A DNA stretch of 64,000 bases from contig JANVFP010000007.1 of assembly GCA_027919835.1 (NCBI GenBank), positions 310,001-374,000 on the forward strand. The letters are read 5' to 3'. This stretch comes from Lentinula raphanica (Eukaryota > Basidiomycota > Agaricomycetes > Agaricales > Omphalotaceae). Each line of letters opens with the position of its first letter. The first letter of the stretch is position 1. Shown piece by piece: positions 22,866-33,927 of this stretch. Both the position numbers and the translations under genes were made by a program. The notes under the pieces are model-generated. The model worked only from the letters and a program-made list of their open reading frames with translations, had not been told where the DNA came from and did no database searches.

Positions 22866-24084
22866 TTATTCTGTTGGACCCCTTAACTCGACTAATAACT
22901 CGTTAACAAATTTATAGGCTGTTACGAAATTGCCCCAAGCGGTTTGCTCTATATCTTGTGGAACATTCAATCCCAATGAAGAACATGCAACACTAAATGT
23001 ACCCAACAAAGTTACAAGCTTCATGTTTTCGAATGTGTCTCGAAACTCTGTATTCTTTTGAGAGATGTCATCAACGGAGAGACGGTTCTTGCAAAGTTTG
23101 AAATGATCATTATCGAATCATTTATCAGACTTTGAAAATGCACACCTGGCCACGATTATATTGTCTGTCACCTTCAATTATGAGCCTGGCAACCTCCTTG
23201 TCCCGTAGTAGTTTGGTATTGCTGGTGGCCATTTCCCTGATATCCAATGAAAGTTCAGGTTCAAGCTTCAGTGCTGTCTGTGCTGTGACAAATATCCTGT
23301 GCACACTGAAGTTCTTTCGAGCTGTATTGAGAGCACGACCCTTTTTCTTGTTGATTATCAGCTTGAGATTTCTGGCATCGCGCTTAACCATACGATTGAA
23401 GTATTCCTCAACCTGAATCGGCCAAGAAGTACGATGAGATGATGAAACAATCATATGTATTTGGTACATACCATTTTAACCCAATGCTCCAATATGGGAA
23501 TCAAGTTTTTTGTGCTCGTCAATCAAGGTCACTTTGGGAGTGGGCGCGAGAGTGGACAGAAAACCGCCCCGATGCTTTAAGTTGACAAAGGAGACTGAAG
23601 TGTTGGGCTAAAAGGACGCATCATTCAGGAATGATGACTTTGAGGAAAAGAATAACAGGAATCGGAGACTGTCCACTCACGTCCGTAACATCCTTTGTCC
23701 CATCTTGGTCAGATTCAAAAACCTCTGAAACAGCGCCAAGGCCATCACCGTACTAGAAATGTCTTTAGATGATATTCAGGACATCGAACGAGTTCAGGGA
23801 CATACTTCGAGTTGACTCGGAACAGTACTTTCGACGTCATGTCCAAGCTCACGACGTTGGACCATGGGGACAACGACTTCCAGAGGTCCTCTGCTAGACA
23901 GTGATCCCTGTCCAAAAGCGGACTCCGAAGAGGGCTGAGCAGGCTGGGCTCCAGTCGATGCAGGATTGGAGCTCATCGACTCGCGCGGAGATATCGGGGT
24001 AGGAGCAGCGAGTACGTTGGAGGAGATAACTGCTCTGAGAAACAAAGCAGCTAGCAACGCGCGAGATACAATTGAAGGAATCAT
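22866..24084 (-). CDS. Secreted-protein array, copy 1
   Basis: Five exons keep one frame: 24084-23806, 23752-23681, 23607-23533, 23412-23146 and 23087-22866 (915 nt, 304 aa). Exon 1 encodes a signal peptide (MIPSIVSRALLAALFLRAVI ... NVLAAP) and a Ser/Pro-rich stretch. Exon 2 (24 codons) is the acidic motif YGDGLGAVSEVFESDQD, also found in copy 4. Exon 3 has SVSFVNL and the same 25-codon length as in copy 4. The C-terminal 163 residues are charged and look helical (EEYFNRMVKRDARNL, LLGTFSVACSSLGLN). Intron 3 (120 nt) was chosen because it alone keeps the frame and matches the exon length of copy 4. The role is unknown; it is presumably secreted. Confidence 0.65.
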
Positions 24085-24187
24085 AGCAGAGGCGATAGAT
24101 TCAGGATCGAGTCGAGAATGTACGTTCGAGAGTTCAAACGTTCAACGTTTTTCGAGAAAGAGAAGTGTGTCGGTTGTAACTTGGGCG

Positions 24188-24200
24188 GGAGACCAGCTCT
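24188..24200 (-). promoter_or_regulatory. Shared upstream box of the array (copy 1)
   Basis: AGAGCTGGTCTCC on the minus strand, 104 bp before the ATG. The same 13-mer precedes the other four copies. A CTTAAAGCCTC stretch lies about 40 bp further upstream. Confidence 0.6.
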
Positions 24201-25027
24201 GAGGGAGGGAATTGTTCGTAGGGAGGCTTTAAGTGCATATGTGAATCAGGTATCATGAAAGATAGTTGATGCTACTTACCGTCGGTCAGAGGAAATTCGT
24301 TCTAACTTAGTTCAGCCTGTCCACTGCCCCTGGGCCTTCTAGCTTCAACTATTATGTACACGCTGATACACATCGTACCCTATTGCCCTGCACCGCATTG
24401 CCGCCAGGATCCAGCACTCTTCATCTGAAGACTGAGCCTTTCAAGAGCTTTTACCGATTGCTCGTTGCATAGCTTTAGTCCTACCTAAAGTTGAATGTGA
24501 GTCAATGCATAAGCAATTGTTTTGCCGTCTGTTGTCTGTCTGTAACGCCTCCTCAAAAATCCACTATCAGCAATCTAGGCATAAACGACTCATTGAAGAG
24601 CGTACATCGAGTCCTATCCTGTCCTATCGAGTATCGACGACAATCTCTCGCCGCCGGAGCTGATTCCAGTAACAATTCACCCGTCTGCAACTTAGTGTTG
24701 CCATGGGAGAGCGTAGGAGGATGTAGGAGGCCATAGGATCATCGGTTCCCAGGATCCCTTGGCCCCATTAGTTGGCGGCGCCCTCATAGAGCCTCATAGC
24801 CTCATCGCTCCTCATCCGACGACCCTTCTGCGCATTCACACTTTCATACTTCCAGCTGGGTCGGCGGAATCGGCGTCGACACTGTACCACTTCATTCTAA
24901 AATTCTGTTTGACCTGACCACGGAGTTCAGTTTATCCAAAAAGTAATAGTTTGGCAGAGAGAAAGGTCACTGGGCTGTCGAGAGTAATCTGTGATTGAAG
25001 TAGCATACGTACTATACAACACTTGAT
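24201..25027. other. Spacer between array copies 1 and 2
   Basis: No gene is seen. It contains the CTCGCCGCCGGAGCTG phrase that also occurs near 22008. Confidence 0.4.
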
Positions 25028-26283
25028 CTAGTGTATGCCCATCCTACCGATTCCTGGAACAAGACTCTCTGCGTCTGAGGTAGCTAGTAACGAACGAACG
25101 ATCTTGTTAGATCTTACGAGATTTTCCATTGCATCATTCAGCAGATCGTCTCGAACAGAATATAGTCGTCGTGCTTCTTGGGCAGTGTCCAACGTCGACT
25201 TGAGCAAGTTTCTATCATCGCCATTGCCCAATAATGATGCAGGATTCTTCGCTCTTTGCTTGTCGAGAACCTTTCGAGATTGGCGAATAGACGAACCCTA
25301 ACGAAGGTTTCGAAAGCCGGTCAATCTCTATTCATTCATACGAAGTGTTCGAAGTCGTACCAGACTCTCCGGGTCTCTCTTTTCCTCCTCCTCCTCCTCC
25401 TCCTCCTCTTCATCATCAGCCTCCGAAGTTTTCACATTGTGTATCTTTCGGCCTCCTCCTTTCGAATTGGGCCTGTGCGACTGCGATGGAGGAAGCTGCC
25501 AATCAGTCACCTGCCAGTGTTCGTCGAGTCTACGTTTCCCTCCAGGATCTGACGACTGACTCGGAGCGAATTCTGCTATCCCGGCTTCATCTAGCACTAG
25601 CTGATCAAGATTCGGGAGGTAGAGGCGTTTGGCTTGACTATCTGTGGCAAGCCACTTAGTGACTTGCTTGTGGACCTGAGCGTGTCGAAAAGTTACATGA
25701 ACAATGATCAAGAAGTAATACAATCCAAGTTTCATGCATACCTTGTCTGACCAGTCCCTCAACTCTTCAAGAATCGACGGATCTATGACAGCCTTTGTTG
25801 CTGAAGTTCTAAGGGAGTCGGAGCCACCAGGGCTGGGGTCACTACCATCCGTTGAAACAACTCGATTCTGCAAATTGACAAGAGTGACTGAGACGCCGGG
25901 CTACAGGAAGAACACGATATTCGTAAAAAGGTAGGAATAAAAAGGGACCATCTACGCACGTCCTTGACATTATCCGAGTCCGTCCGATCTGGATTGGGGT
26001 TTAAGACTTCAACGTGCCAAGGTCATCGCCGTCATCGCCGTACTGAAAAGACGTTTTCATAAGATGCTATTCAGAGCATCGAACGAGTTAAGGGACATAC
26101 TTGTTAAGGAACAGGATCAACATGTACAGATCCACTAGGATGAGCTCCAGTGGATGTCCGAGTCGGATTGAAGCTTGTTGAGAGCGGAGGTAATGGGGTA
26201 GTAGGAGCAGCAAGAACACTGGAAGAAATAGCTGCTCCGAGAAACAGAATAGCTAGCGTTCGAGATGGGATTGAACGAATCAT
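25028..26283 (-). pseudogene. Secreted-protein array, copy 2 (probably broken)
   Basis: Exon 1 from ATG 26283 gives MIRSIPSRTLAILFLGAAIS and VLAAP, clearly the family signal peptide. A TAA stands two codons before the donor that the other copies use, and the acidic exon (26042-25960) is 83 nt, so the frame shifts inside its GDDGDDL motif. Exons 25900-25742 (PGVSVTLVNLQ...), 25675-25361 (a run of ten Glu) and 25297-25028 remain open and spliceable. Either this is a recent pseudogene or it uses other splice sites; for example a donor at GTGGAT in exon 1 with a later acceptor would restore a frame. Confidence 0.55.
25383..25411 (+). repeat. CCT microsatellite coding poly-Glu
   Basis: A run of CTC/CCT triplets that reads as a string of Glu codons on the minus strand within array copy 2. 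Length changes here would not shift the frame. Confidence 0.8.
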
Positions 26284-26353
26284 GATGCTAGTAGTAGTAG
26301 AGAGAGAACGTTCAACGTTTTCGAGAAGGTAAGGCGTTGGATGTATCTTGGGT

Positions 26354-26366
26354 GGAGACCAGCTCT
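26354..26366 (-). promoter_or_regulatory. Shared upstream box of the array (copy 2)
   Basis: AGAGCTGGTCTCC, 71 bp before the exon-1 ATG. It is closer than in the other copies because some leader sequence is missing. Confidence 0.6.
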
Positions 26367-26912
26367 AGAGGGAGGAGCGGTTCGTTTGGTTTGAGGTTTT
26401 GATGTGGTTCGGGTCTAAGTATGTATGCTGAATTATTTCACTCAACTAGATCTCGAATAAGCCTGCCCTCAAGTAGCTACATGATCGCATCATCGCGCCC
26501 GGCTTGATGAAAATCTGAAAATCTACACCACCGCTCTTCGAAGACAGATATGCGAGCTGACGCGGACCATTCAGATCTGTCGACGATAAAAGCACTACTG
26601 AACACTTCTCAAATACTTAGAACCGCAACGAATTATTCATGCCCCTTTCTTGCAGTCTTGACTCTTGATGTTCCTCATTTTGTTCAGAGTCTCTGCCGCA
26701 CGACCTCTCACCGACCTCGTCCACGGAACCCCTCTACCCAATCTACCAGTCCTCTTTGAACGTACGGTTCGAAGTTCACGTTCAGAGTTCAAACAAACAA
26801 ACAAGATCACTCGCGCGAAGTTGACAGTACTCTCAACCAGTGAGAAGTTTCTTCACAGTGATGTACAACAAGGCACTAGATCCTCAGTACCTGAACGACA
26901 TACAGATTACGA

Positions 26913-27836
26913 CTACCCCGCTCCGTTCCCCAATTGAGCAGGTTCAGCTCCTTTCTTCGATAGAGCAAGTTTCTCTTCTTTCTTCAATTGAGCAAGCCTC
27001 GGTTCGTAAATGGCGAGCAATTTCTCAGCCTGTTCATGAGCTTCCTGGGCCTTGGATGAAGCGTCTTTTGGGATCTCGTACACGTCATCGAAATGTCCCG
27101 CCATTTCGATCAAGTTCGAGTCCGCCAGCATTTTCTTCAGATACTTGACTATCTCTCGACATCTAGCAAGCGTGACCTGTGCCAAGTTTTCCGATTCCGC
27201 CTCAATCTGAGTTATTCTGGGAAGAAATTCCTGTAGTTCCTTATCGTCGGTTTCGAGTTTCTTGTCCGTAGCCTCTCTTTCGGCCGCCGTCGTTCCCGCA
27301 GCCTGGAAGTGCAGAAAGAATGAGCGATAGCACGATGAAGATCAACGAAGACCATCCACTCACATCACGAGAAGGCCCAGCCTCGCTGTGCATTGGATTC
27401 CGAGGAGAAGGGCTATTGCCGCTCTGAGAACCAGATGTTCGCGATGAATACATGACGTCCAGAGACTTTAGATAATTAGAGAGCGTACCAATGGGCTAGG
27501 AGGAACAACTCCGGGATGTTGGGGCGTAGTCAGAAGAGATCCCTGTCCGGAAGATGACGATGGTCGAGACTCGAGCGCTTGAGCCTCAAATCCAGGTGAG
27601 TTATGAGGACCAAGACCGTCTTCGACTCCGTGGCGTTGGGGCGTAGTAACAGGAGTCTGATCGCCAGACAGAGATCCCTGTCCAGAAGGTGACGATGGTC
27701 GAGACTCGAGCGTTCGAGCTTCAATTGAGCTCATCGGGGAGGGGCGTATCGAAGTAGGTGCAGCGAGAACACCAGAAGAGAGCACTGCTCCGAGAACTAG
27801 AAGAGCTAGCGCTCGAGATACGGGAGAACGTGTCAT
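26913..27836 (-). CDS. Secreted-protein array, copy 3
   Basis: Exons 27836-27489, 27423-27364 and 27302-26913 stay in phase 0 throughout (798 nt, 265 aa). The signal peptide is MTRSPVSRALALLVLGAVLS with GVLAAP. Exon 1 is longer than in the other copies, with an internal duplication around SRPSS.SGQGSL (twice). Exon 2 is 20 codons (SGNSPSPRNPMHS, ends at the same GAT/GTGAGTGG donor as its relatives). Exon 3 encodes a long charged helix, probably coiled coil: TAAEREATDKKLETDDKELQ, then KAQEAHEQAEKLLA and LAQLKKEEKLALSKK. The function is unknown. Confidence 0.7.
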
Positions 27837-27971
27837 GATGATAAGCAGGAGGGGAGCAGTCGCAAAGTGATGATGTTCAAAGAGCGTAGTATGCGCGATT
27901 TTCAAACGTTGAACGATGTCTGAAGGCGGGAAAAATAAGTGCGTTGGTTGTAGATTTTCTGTGCGTGCGAG

Positions 27972-27984
27972 GGAGACCAGCTCT
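27972..27984 (-). promoter_or_regulatory. Shared upstream box of the array (copy 3)
   Basis: AGAGCTGGTCTCC, 136 bp before the ATG. A CATAAACCC stretch (TATA-like) stands about 40 bp upstream. Confidence 0.6.
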
Positions 27985-28345
27985 TGGAGGGGAAAAATCG
28001 GTTCGGATGATTCGAAGGGTTTATGTATTCCAGACGTTTCAGGGTTGGGAGTCGCTGAGATAGTACAAGCGATTGAAGAGATGTTCAAAAGCAGAAGATT
28101 TTATGCGGATCGGAAAATTTGTGGAGACCTTGGAAGGGTTCTGAATTTTGCATGCTCTTCGCCAGCCTTCGCCTTCGTTATGTGACCGTTGCATTGAGAG
28201 TATGTACTGTGGCGGAGACCCTAATCATAAATGGCAGGCAGCTGCTCGAAGCTGCTGGACCGACGATCGCGACGACGCTTGTCAATTTTCAAGCTCGTTC
28301 CGAACCATCTGGGCATGTGATGAACTGTGCAGGAAAATTTATCGA

Positions 28346-28480
28346 TCATAATCGCGGATATCGAGATTCCAAGGGTGCACGCAGCACAACAGCAAGGGCA
28401 TTTACAAGCAAGTACACTGTTACAACAGCCTTGGACAGCTTGCTTTCTTTCGAATGAGTCGAATGAATCAGGGACCTCAT
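28346..28480 (-). CDS. Possible 44-residue secreted peptide
   Basis: A short frame from ATG 28480 starts with basic residues and then a hydrophobic stretch (AVVTVYLLVNALAVVL), like a signal peptide, then 11 residues to the stop. It may be the first exon of a longer gene or a decayed array member. Without splice support it is only a candidate. Confidence 0.2.
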   Translation of the reverse strand: MRSLIHSTHSKESKLSKAVVTVYLLVNALAVVLRAPLESRYPRL

Positions 28481-29798
28481 CGCCGCGACAATATGAGCCT
28501 CGAGAAGGGAAAGGCGACTCGACGGAGGCTCGAGAGTCGAAGCTGCGAAGAGTCTGCAAGAGGATGCCGGAGGTGATAAGGAAAAGGCTCGATTGCGAAG
28601 AACATATGGGAGTTTGAGGATGAGCGAATTACTGGACCAGAAGAGATGACGTTGCGGGTGATCGATAATCATGAAGGCTCGAGGATTCGTCTGACATGGG
28701 CGTTCGAACTCTGAACAACTCATGCGTCTCGGGATTTGAAATATGTAAGGCGATAGAAGACCTCTCAAGGTCCTATGTAGATTCTAGAAGTCGAACAGCG
28801 ACTGGAAATACGCAGTTACAAAACTTCTAGATGAGCATTGTGAGTAGCGGGTACGAGAGAGACTATACAATACACACCTAAAACGCACACGCGATACGTT
28901 CGCCCAACTGAGGATCCTGGTTCCCGGATAAAGTCTCGACAGCAAGCGGAAAACGGCCCAAGTTGGCCTCGCAGCCGGCAGTAGTCATGTGGATTCTGAA
29001 AGGCTAGCAAGAGGAGACTTTGACAATCATTTCCAGGTCCTGAACGTTGAACGTTGAACTTTGGAGTCCGTATGGTGGAAGGCCGGGTCAAGTTGATTCT
29101 TGAAGCGATCGTAAAGGCATGAGTCACAAGAAGTCACAAGTAAGCTCAAGTAAGCAGAAGTAAGCTGACGTGACAGGTCGCGGGAAGTCACGTTTGCTCC
29201 GAATCTTCAATCTCTACTCTTGACCTCTCTTTACTCTCTACTATCTAGAGTAGATAAATCTCAGGCTGTCACATTTAAACAAAAATTGCTGTTCTCGGAC
29301 GAGGGAGGGCGAGGGAGGGCGAGGGAGGGCGCCGACTGTTCAATGATGATTGCTTTCGAAAGCTCTGAGTACGCTCAGGAATCTTCTTGACCACAGCCTA
29401 GTTCTGTACACAGACTTCTTTCTTTTGTCTCCGATTCTCCAACTCTTCGTTCGACCTTATCTCAAGATTGTTGGTGAAAGCTCGCTTGTCATCTCTCGTC
29501 TCATAATGCTGATTTTTTCGCTGCTCTTGGGTGGTGCGATAAGGTCAACGTTTTCGCGGTATTGCTGTGGAGAACACGGAAAGAGCCTTCGAAACACAAG
29601 TAATCGGCTAAGCTTGGGATTATCGGACTCATGAATTTTTTAACCGGGAGATTTGACCTTGCAATATAATCTCATCCAGTGGAATTAAATTGTTACTCTA
29701 TGTACAACAAAACAGAGCTTTTCACCAGTCTTCACCCTGAGGCCTCTGATCCATGAGATCCATTAGAATTTAGATCCAGATGGCACAGCAGCCTGAGA
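28481..29798. other. Spacer between array copies 3 and 4
   Basis: Apart from the G-rich repeat no feature is supported. Several short ORFs are present, none with splice or family support. Confidence 0.4.
29301..29330 (+). repeat. Three copies of GAGGGAGGGC
   Basis: A perfect 10-bp repeat, three units. It contains six GGG runs spaced by 1-3 bases, so the strand could form a G-quadruplex. It lies between array copies 3 and 4. Confidence 0.8.
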
Positions 29799-30637
29799 TT
29801 AGGATCTTCCCTTCAGTTGTTCTGTCAGTTGTTCTCTAACCGTCTCGAGCCGTGCTTTCAAATCTTGAGCCCGCTCTACAGTGGTTGCCGAAGGTGGGTT
29901 TTCAAGTTTGAGAGCCATACCAACGGATTGTTCATAAGATGCCAAATTCCTAAGTGAGAGTGTACTCTTCGGGTCGTTGTTCTCGAATAAGATCAACTTC
30001 GCCTCAACCTGATTGAGTACAGTCACAGGGTCCTGCAATTCAGAATTATGGACAAAATAGTCGTTCTGGGCGTAAGAGGTGTGATGAACAATCAGAGAAT
30101 GAAACATACTGAGAGCGTGTTTGTTCGTCCACGTTTCGAGAGTTCAGCAGGCTTCTCCAAGTTCACAATAACTGAGAGATCGGACTAAAGGACAAAAGCG
30201 TGCTCAGTATAAGGTGGTACTGAGACTCAAATAATTTTCCATGGGCCAATCAGAACTTCAGAAGGAATAGTAGGATGAAGATTAAAGAGGGAACTATCCA
30301 CTCACGTCCCCACTTTCAGTATGCGCCGATTTCTCAACAGCAAGGTCATCACCGTCACCGATCTGAATTAATGTTTGCATTTTGAGTAATCAGAGGTGAC
30401 TTTGTGAGTAAGACAACATACTATTCGTCGAGGTCGTTGAAACGGAACGACCTCACTGCCTCCGGACGATGATTCCTGTTCGGTGGTTGATTGAAATGGT
30501 GGAGCATGAGCCCCAGTCAAGGTCGGACTGGAGCTTGTTGAAGGGGGGAGTATCGAAGCGGGAGCAGCAACGACACCGGAAGAGATGCTTCCTGCGAGAA
30601 GCAAGATAGCTAGAACTCGAGTAGTCGAACGGGTCAT
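29799..30637 (-). CDS. Secreted-protein array, copy 4
   Basis: Exons 30637-30422, 30362-30306, 30184-30110 and 30032-29799, all phase 0 (582 nt, 193 aa). The signal peptide is MTRSTTRVLAILLLAGSISS with VVAAP. Exon 2 (19 codons) is the acidic motif IGDGDDLAVEKSAHTESGD; exon 3 (25 codons) begins SDLSVIVNLEKP. The last exon is mostly helical: NQVEAKLILFENNDP, LRNLASYEQSVGMAL, ERAQDLKARLETVREQLTEQ. This is the most regular member and the best template for the family. The role is unknown. Confidence 0.75.
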
Positions 30638-30741
30638 GAAAGCAGTACGAGTAGATTTCCGAAGAGGAACTTTTGGGCAAAAGAAGAAAATGGGCGGGAG
30701 ATTGAACGTTTCCGACGAAGCAAAGTGCGTTGTAGGAGTAA

Positions 30742-30754
30742 GGAGACCAGCTCT
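30742..30754 (-). promoter_or_regulatory. Shared upstream box of the array (copy 4)
   Basis: AGAGCTGGTCTCC, 105 bp before the ATG, with CTTAAAGCCTC about 35 bp upstream. Confidence 0.6.
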
Positions 30755-30825
30755 GAGGAAGAGGGGATGCTTCGTATGAGGCTTTAAGTATAGCAAATTT
30801 TGGGATATACAGGAAAGGAAAGGCC

Positions 30826-31432
30826 ATTGGTTGTGATAGAAAATCTTTTTTTGTGCATGAAGCACTGGCGTCGAGTCCGATCGGACTCAGGGAGATATGC
30901 ACTGGTGTGCAGGGTACTGCCTGATATGTACATACTTTCAATGGCTTTGAATGCTTCCGATCTTTGAGGGAATAGCAGGATTCCGCATAATAGGAAGTCT
31001 CAATGTCACGTCGCGTACTGAATCGCACTGGCACATATTTTCAACTGCATATGCTATGTACTTCATGGCAACTACATATACTATCTATATCAGTATCTAT
31101 CTCACGCAATCTTAGTCTTTCTTAGAGGCTGGTTATACCGAGAGCCCAGGGGGGCCGATTGCCAAGGGTATAGGAGTACACACAGCACAGATCCTAAAGC
31201 TGGCAAGAGCATGCGTTATGCATCTGCGCAGTTGCAGGTGGTCCCAAAATTCAATTTTTCCCCTCAACGTTCACAGAGTGTAGGCCTGTGTAGGCCTGTG
31301 CAGGCATTGAATATTGAATATTGAATTTTCAAAGCTTTCCTTCCAGGTGCATATCTCCCTGAGTCCGATCGGACTCGATGCTACTCTATGGCAACGCTCC
31401 ACGAAAAGAAAAGATTTTCTATCACAACCAAT
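30826..31432. repeat. Inverted repeat pair with GAGTCCGATCGGACTC
   Basis: 30826-30905 and 31347-31432 are inverted copies: ATTGGTTGTGATAGAAAATC at one end and GAGTCCGATCGGACTCAGGG with GAGATATGCAC at the other. About 440 bp separates them. The palindrome GAGTCCGATCGGACTC is in both. This may be a remnant transposon or a local inverted duplication of the copy-4 upstream region. Confidence 0.75.
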
Positions 31433-31719
31433 GCAGTATTCATACATGATACTTGGTTCCAAAAGTTCTTCCGAAACACGACGGGGCTATTCTAGGACCC
31501 CGCATAATGAGGGTTCGTCACGAATTGGCCAAAATTCGCAAAATGCCCTTACCTGGTTCCGACAAAACTATGGAAGTCCAGACGAAGGTTCGAACTTCAA
31601 CGGACAGAAATTTTTTATGGGGATCGGGCTTCAGGTCAACCAAAGTTAACCAGCGACCTCTGGCTGTAATTTCACTTCACGCAACTCCGCCTGGCATGAC
31701 CAGCCTTAGAATGCACAAG

Positions 31720-32640
31720 ACGTGTGATACAAACTGCGATGTGACAACAAAACAATTCCTCTTCACCCGGCGCCCTCGCTTGGCCTTGTACTCCATGACC
31801 AGCCGTAGAAGGGAAAAAAGGACGTGCAATCCAGACTGCGCGCGATGGGACAATCAAACAACTCCTTCGCTTCAGGGCAATTCGGAATTCCTGTCAATCC
31901 CCGCCCTCGCTTGGCTAGCCGCTCTGTACTCTTTGACCAGTCTGAAACAGATATCAATGTACACCATATGGTGGCGTCAGAGAGGAAGGAAAGACGTGCG
32001 ATCCAGAGCTCTCCAGAGCAGTGCGATGTGAACAACTCCTTCACCTCAGGGCAATTCCAGCGCAACCCTCGTCCTTGCTTGGCTCTGTACGCAATGACCA
32101 CTTTGAAATCGGAATATAAAACCTGTACATACTTTAGTCTTTAGTTGTGCACCATATATTAGAAAGGAAGAAAAGACGCACGATCTAAACTGCGATGTGA
32201 CAATTATTCAGGCTGGCAATCCCTGGTAATTCCCGCCCTCGCTTGCCTCTATATCTTTGACCAGCCTGAAACAGATACCGTATACAGGAAAGACGTGCGC
32301 TTCAGACCAGTGCCGCTGCGATCTGACAATCAAACAACTCCGTCACCTCAGGGCAATAACTGGCAATCCCCGTCGTCCTTACTCCACGAGCAGCGTGAAA
32401 CAGATATATTTGTGCATGAGGTAGCATCTGGTAGTGTCGGGTAGCATTTGAAAGGAAAAAAAAGAGGGATGTGATCCAAACTGCAATGTGACAATCCCCG
32501 TCGTCTTCACTCCATGAGTAGCGTGAAACAGATTTGTGCATGAGGTAGTGTCTGGTAGTGTCGGGTAGCGTTTGAAAGGAAAAAAAGAGAGATGCGATCC
32601 AAACTGCGATGTGACAATAGAGCAACCTAGCAGCACCTTT
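31720..32640 (+). repeat. Degenerate tandem array, about seven units
   Basis: The phrase GATCCAAACTGCGATGTGACAA returns, with changes, near 31728, 31828, 31998, 32188, 32305, 32470 and 32594. Between copies come recurring pieces such as CTCCTTCACCTCAGGGCAAT, CCCGCCCTCGCTTGG and CTGAAACAGATA. Units vary from about 100 to 190 bp. No coding signal is convincing. Confidence 0.7.
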
Positions 32641-32909
32641 GGCACGTCAGGCAAATTGAAACGCCACCTTCGTTCATCCCCCTTCCCAGCCCTTCCCTCG
32701 GCGGTCCTCGCCTTGGTCTGTTTTTGTTGCCAGTTCGACTCCGTCTACCTCCGTCTGCACAGCTCTTACCAGCCTCTACACTACCGTGCTGAGAGAATTC
32801 TTTTTTTCATCTCAGAATAGAATTAATAGTAATTTCCTTTGCGGCCTTGAAAAGGTCCTCTGTTAACACACTCTCATATGCCGTGTACGATTTTGTACAA
32901 AACAGGTCC

Positions 32910-33344
32910 CTATAGGTCCCTTTTTGAGAAGAACCACGCACATACTGCACAGGTTCGTACAAAAGATCCGCCGAAGGTGGGCCTACGCGGGCGGCCGTCG
33001 AGATTTTTCGTACAAAACGAGTAGGATTCGATTCTTGGAGGCCGACTGAGATTGGCTAGCATCGTCATGAAAATAGTGAAGTGGCTATCGCGTAGGCGGC
33101 GATTCACAGATTCCCAATATTGTATCAACGATTTTTGCAGTAGGAGTCGTGTTGAGGCATTATTCAGGGCGGGGGGATTTTTTGGAGATTCGACAAGATA
33201 CCCCGAATAAGTTTGGGATTTTGGTTCGTACAGAGGAGGATATTTCAACTTGATTTCGTGCACGGCATTGCAGCATATGATTTCGAGACCTGTTTGTAAC
33301 AAGTGTTGGCGGCGTAGTTCGTCTAGGTACCCAGGTCCTCTCAA
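32910..33344 (-). CDS. Unrecognised ORF, possibly a decayed gene
   Basis: The minus frame contains stretches that look coding (GYLDELRRQHLLQTGLEII, CCNAVHEIKLKYPP; later FGGSFVRTCAVCAWFFSKRD), and a possible upstream exon lies near 33385-33500 with donor GTAAGC. I cannot build a complete model or name a family. It could be one or two gene fragments. Confidence 0.25.
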   Translation of the reverse strand: MRGPGYLDELRRQHLLQTGLEIICCNAVHEIKLKYPPLYEPKSQTYSGYLVESPKNPPALNNASTRLLLQKSLIQYWESVNRRLRDSHFTIFMTMLANLSRPPRIESYSFCTKNLDGRPRRPTFGGSFVRTCAVCAWFFSKRDL

Positions 33345-33508
33345 ACGCGTGAACTCTTAGCGTGTGCATGATTGGCATGAACATATTGCTTACCTGACTA
33401 TTTTGGCACGCTCCGCAGAAACCGATTCCAGACGAAAGTTTCCGTTCACCATCATCTCAAAACTCTTGTACAAATATTGATACGGCGGTGTTGTAGTAAA
33501 AGAGTCTC

Positions 33509-33927
33509 TCACCATGGCGGAATGGCCAAAGCTTCAGTCAAGGCGATTTCGAAAATCAGCAAGAAGATTACGTAAAGTTTACACTTCTTCGAATCTACCT
33601 CTTTGGCTTCCAACATTCGACTGCATTCTTCATCGTACGGTGTACCACAGGACCTAACAAAGGATTCTGCAATCTTAGAGGCTATCACATATCTCTCAAC
33701 TCATAGTCAAACGCTTTGATGTTCTCCTCGGACCTCAATCTACACCAATCACTCACGACGAAGGATGTTGTAGAGAACGCGTGCATTTCATGATTCATCT
33801 TGCCTGGAATTGTGAGACGAAGACTACATGCATGGAAAGATTCCAATCTTACGCTGGCATGGAAAGATCCGTCGTTGTTACGCGTTTCTTGAATTAGACT
33901 CTCCTCGCCGTCAGGCATTCTTCTGAC
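33509..33927 (-). CDS. Unrecognised gene fragment, last two exons
   Basis: Exon 33927-33689 opens at acceptor CTGTAG (VRRMPDGEESLIQETRNNDG, then SFHASVRLESFHACS) and joins, across a 36-nt intron, exon 33653-33509 (SCGTPYDEECSRMLEAKEVD, then a hydrophobic tail LYVIFLLIFEIALTEALAI). Without the splice the frame stops after ELRDM. The 5' exons, probably up to about 34250, were not resolved. The family is unknown. Confidence 0.3.

Noticed and set aside
22866..24084. Array copy 1 as a frameshifted pseudogene
   Set aside because: A donor GTATGT at 23471 gives a frame error, but donor GTGACC at 23532 yields a 75-nt exon 3, equal to that of copy 4, and restores the frame through both later exons.
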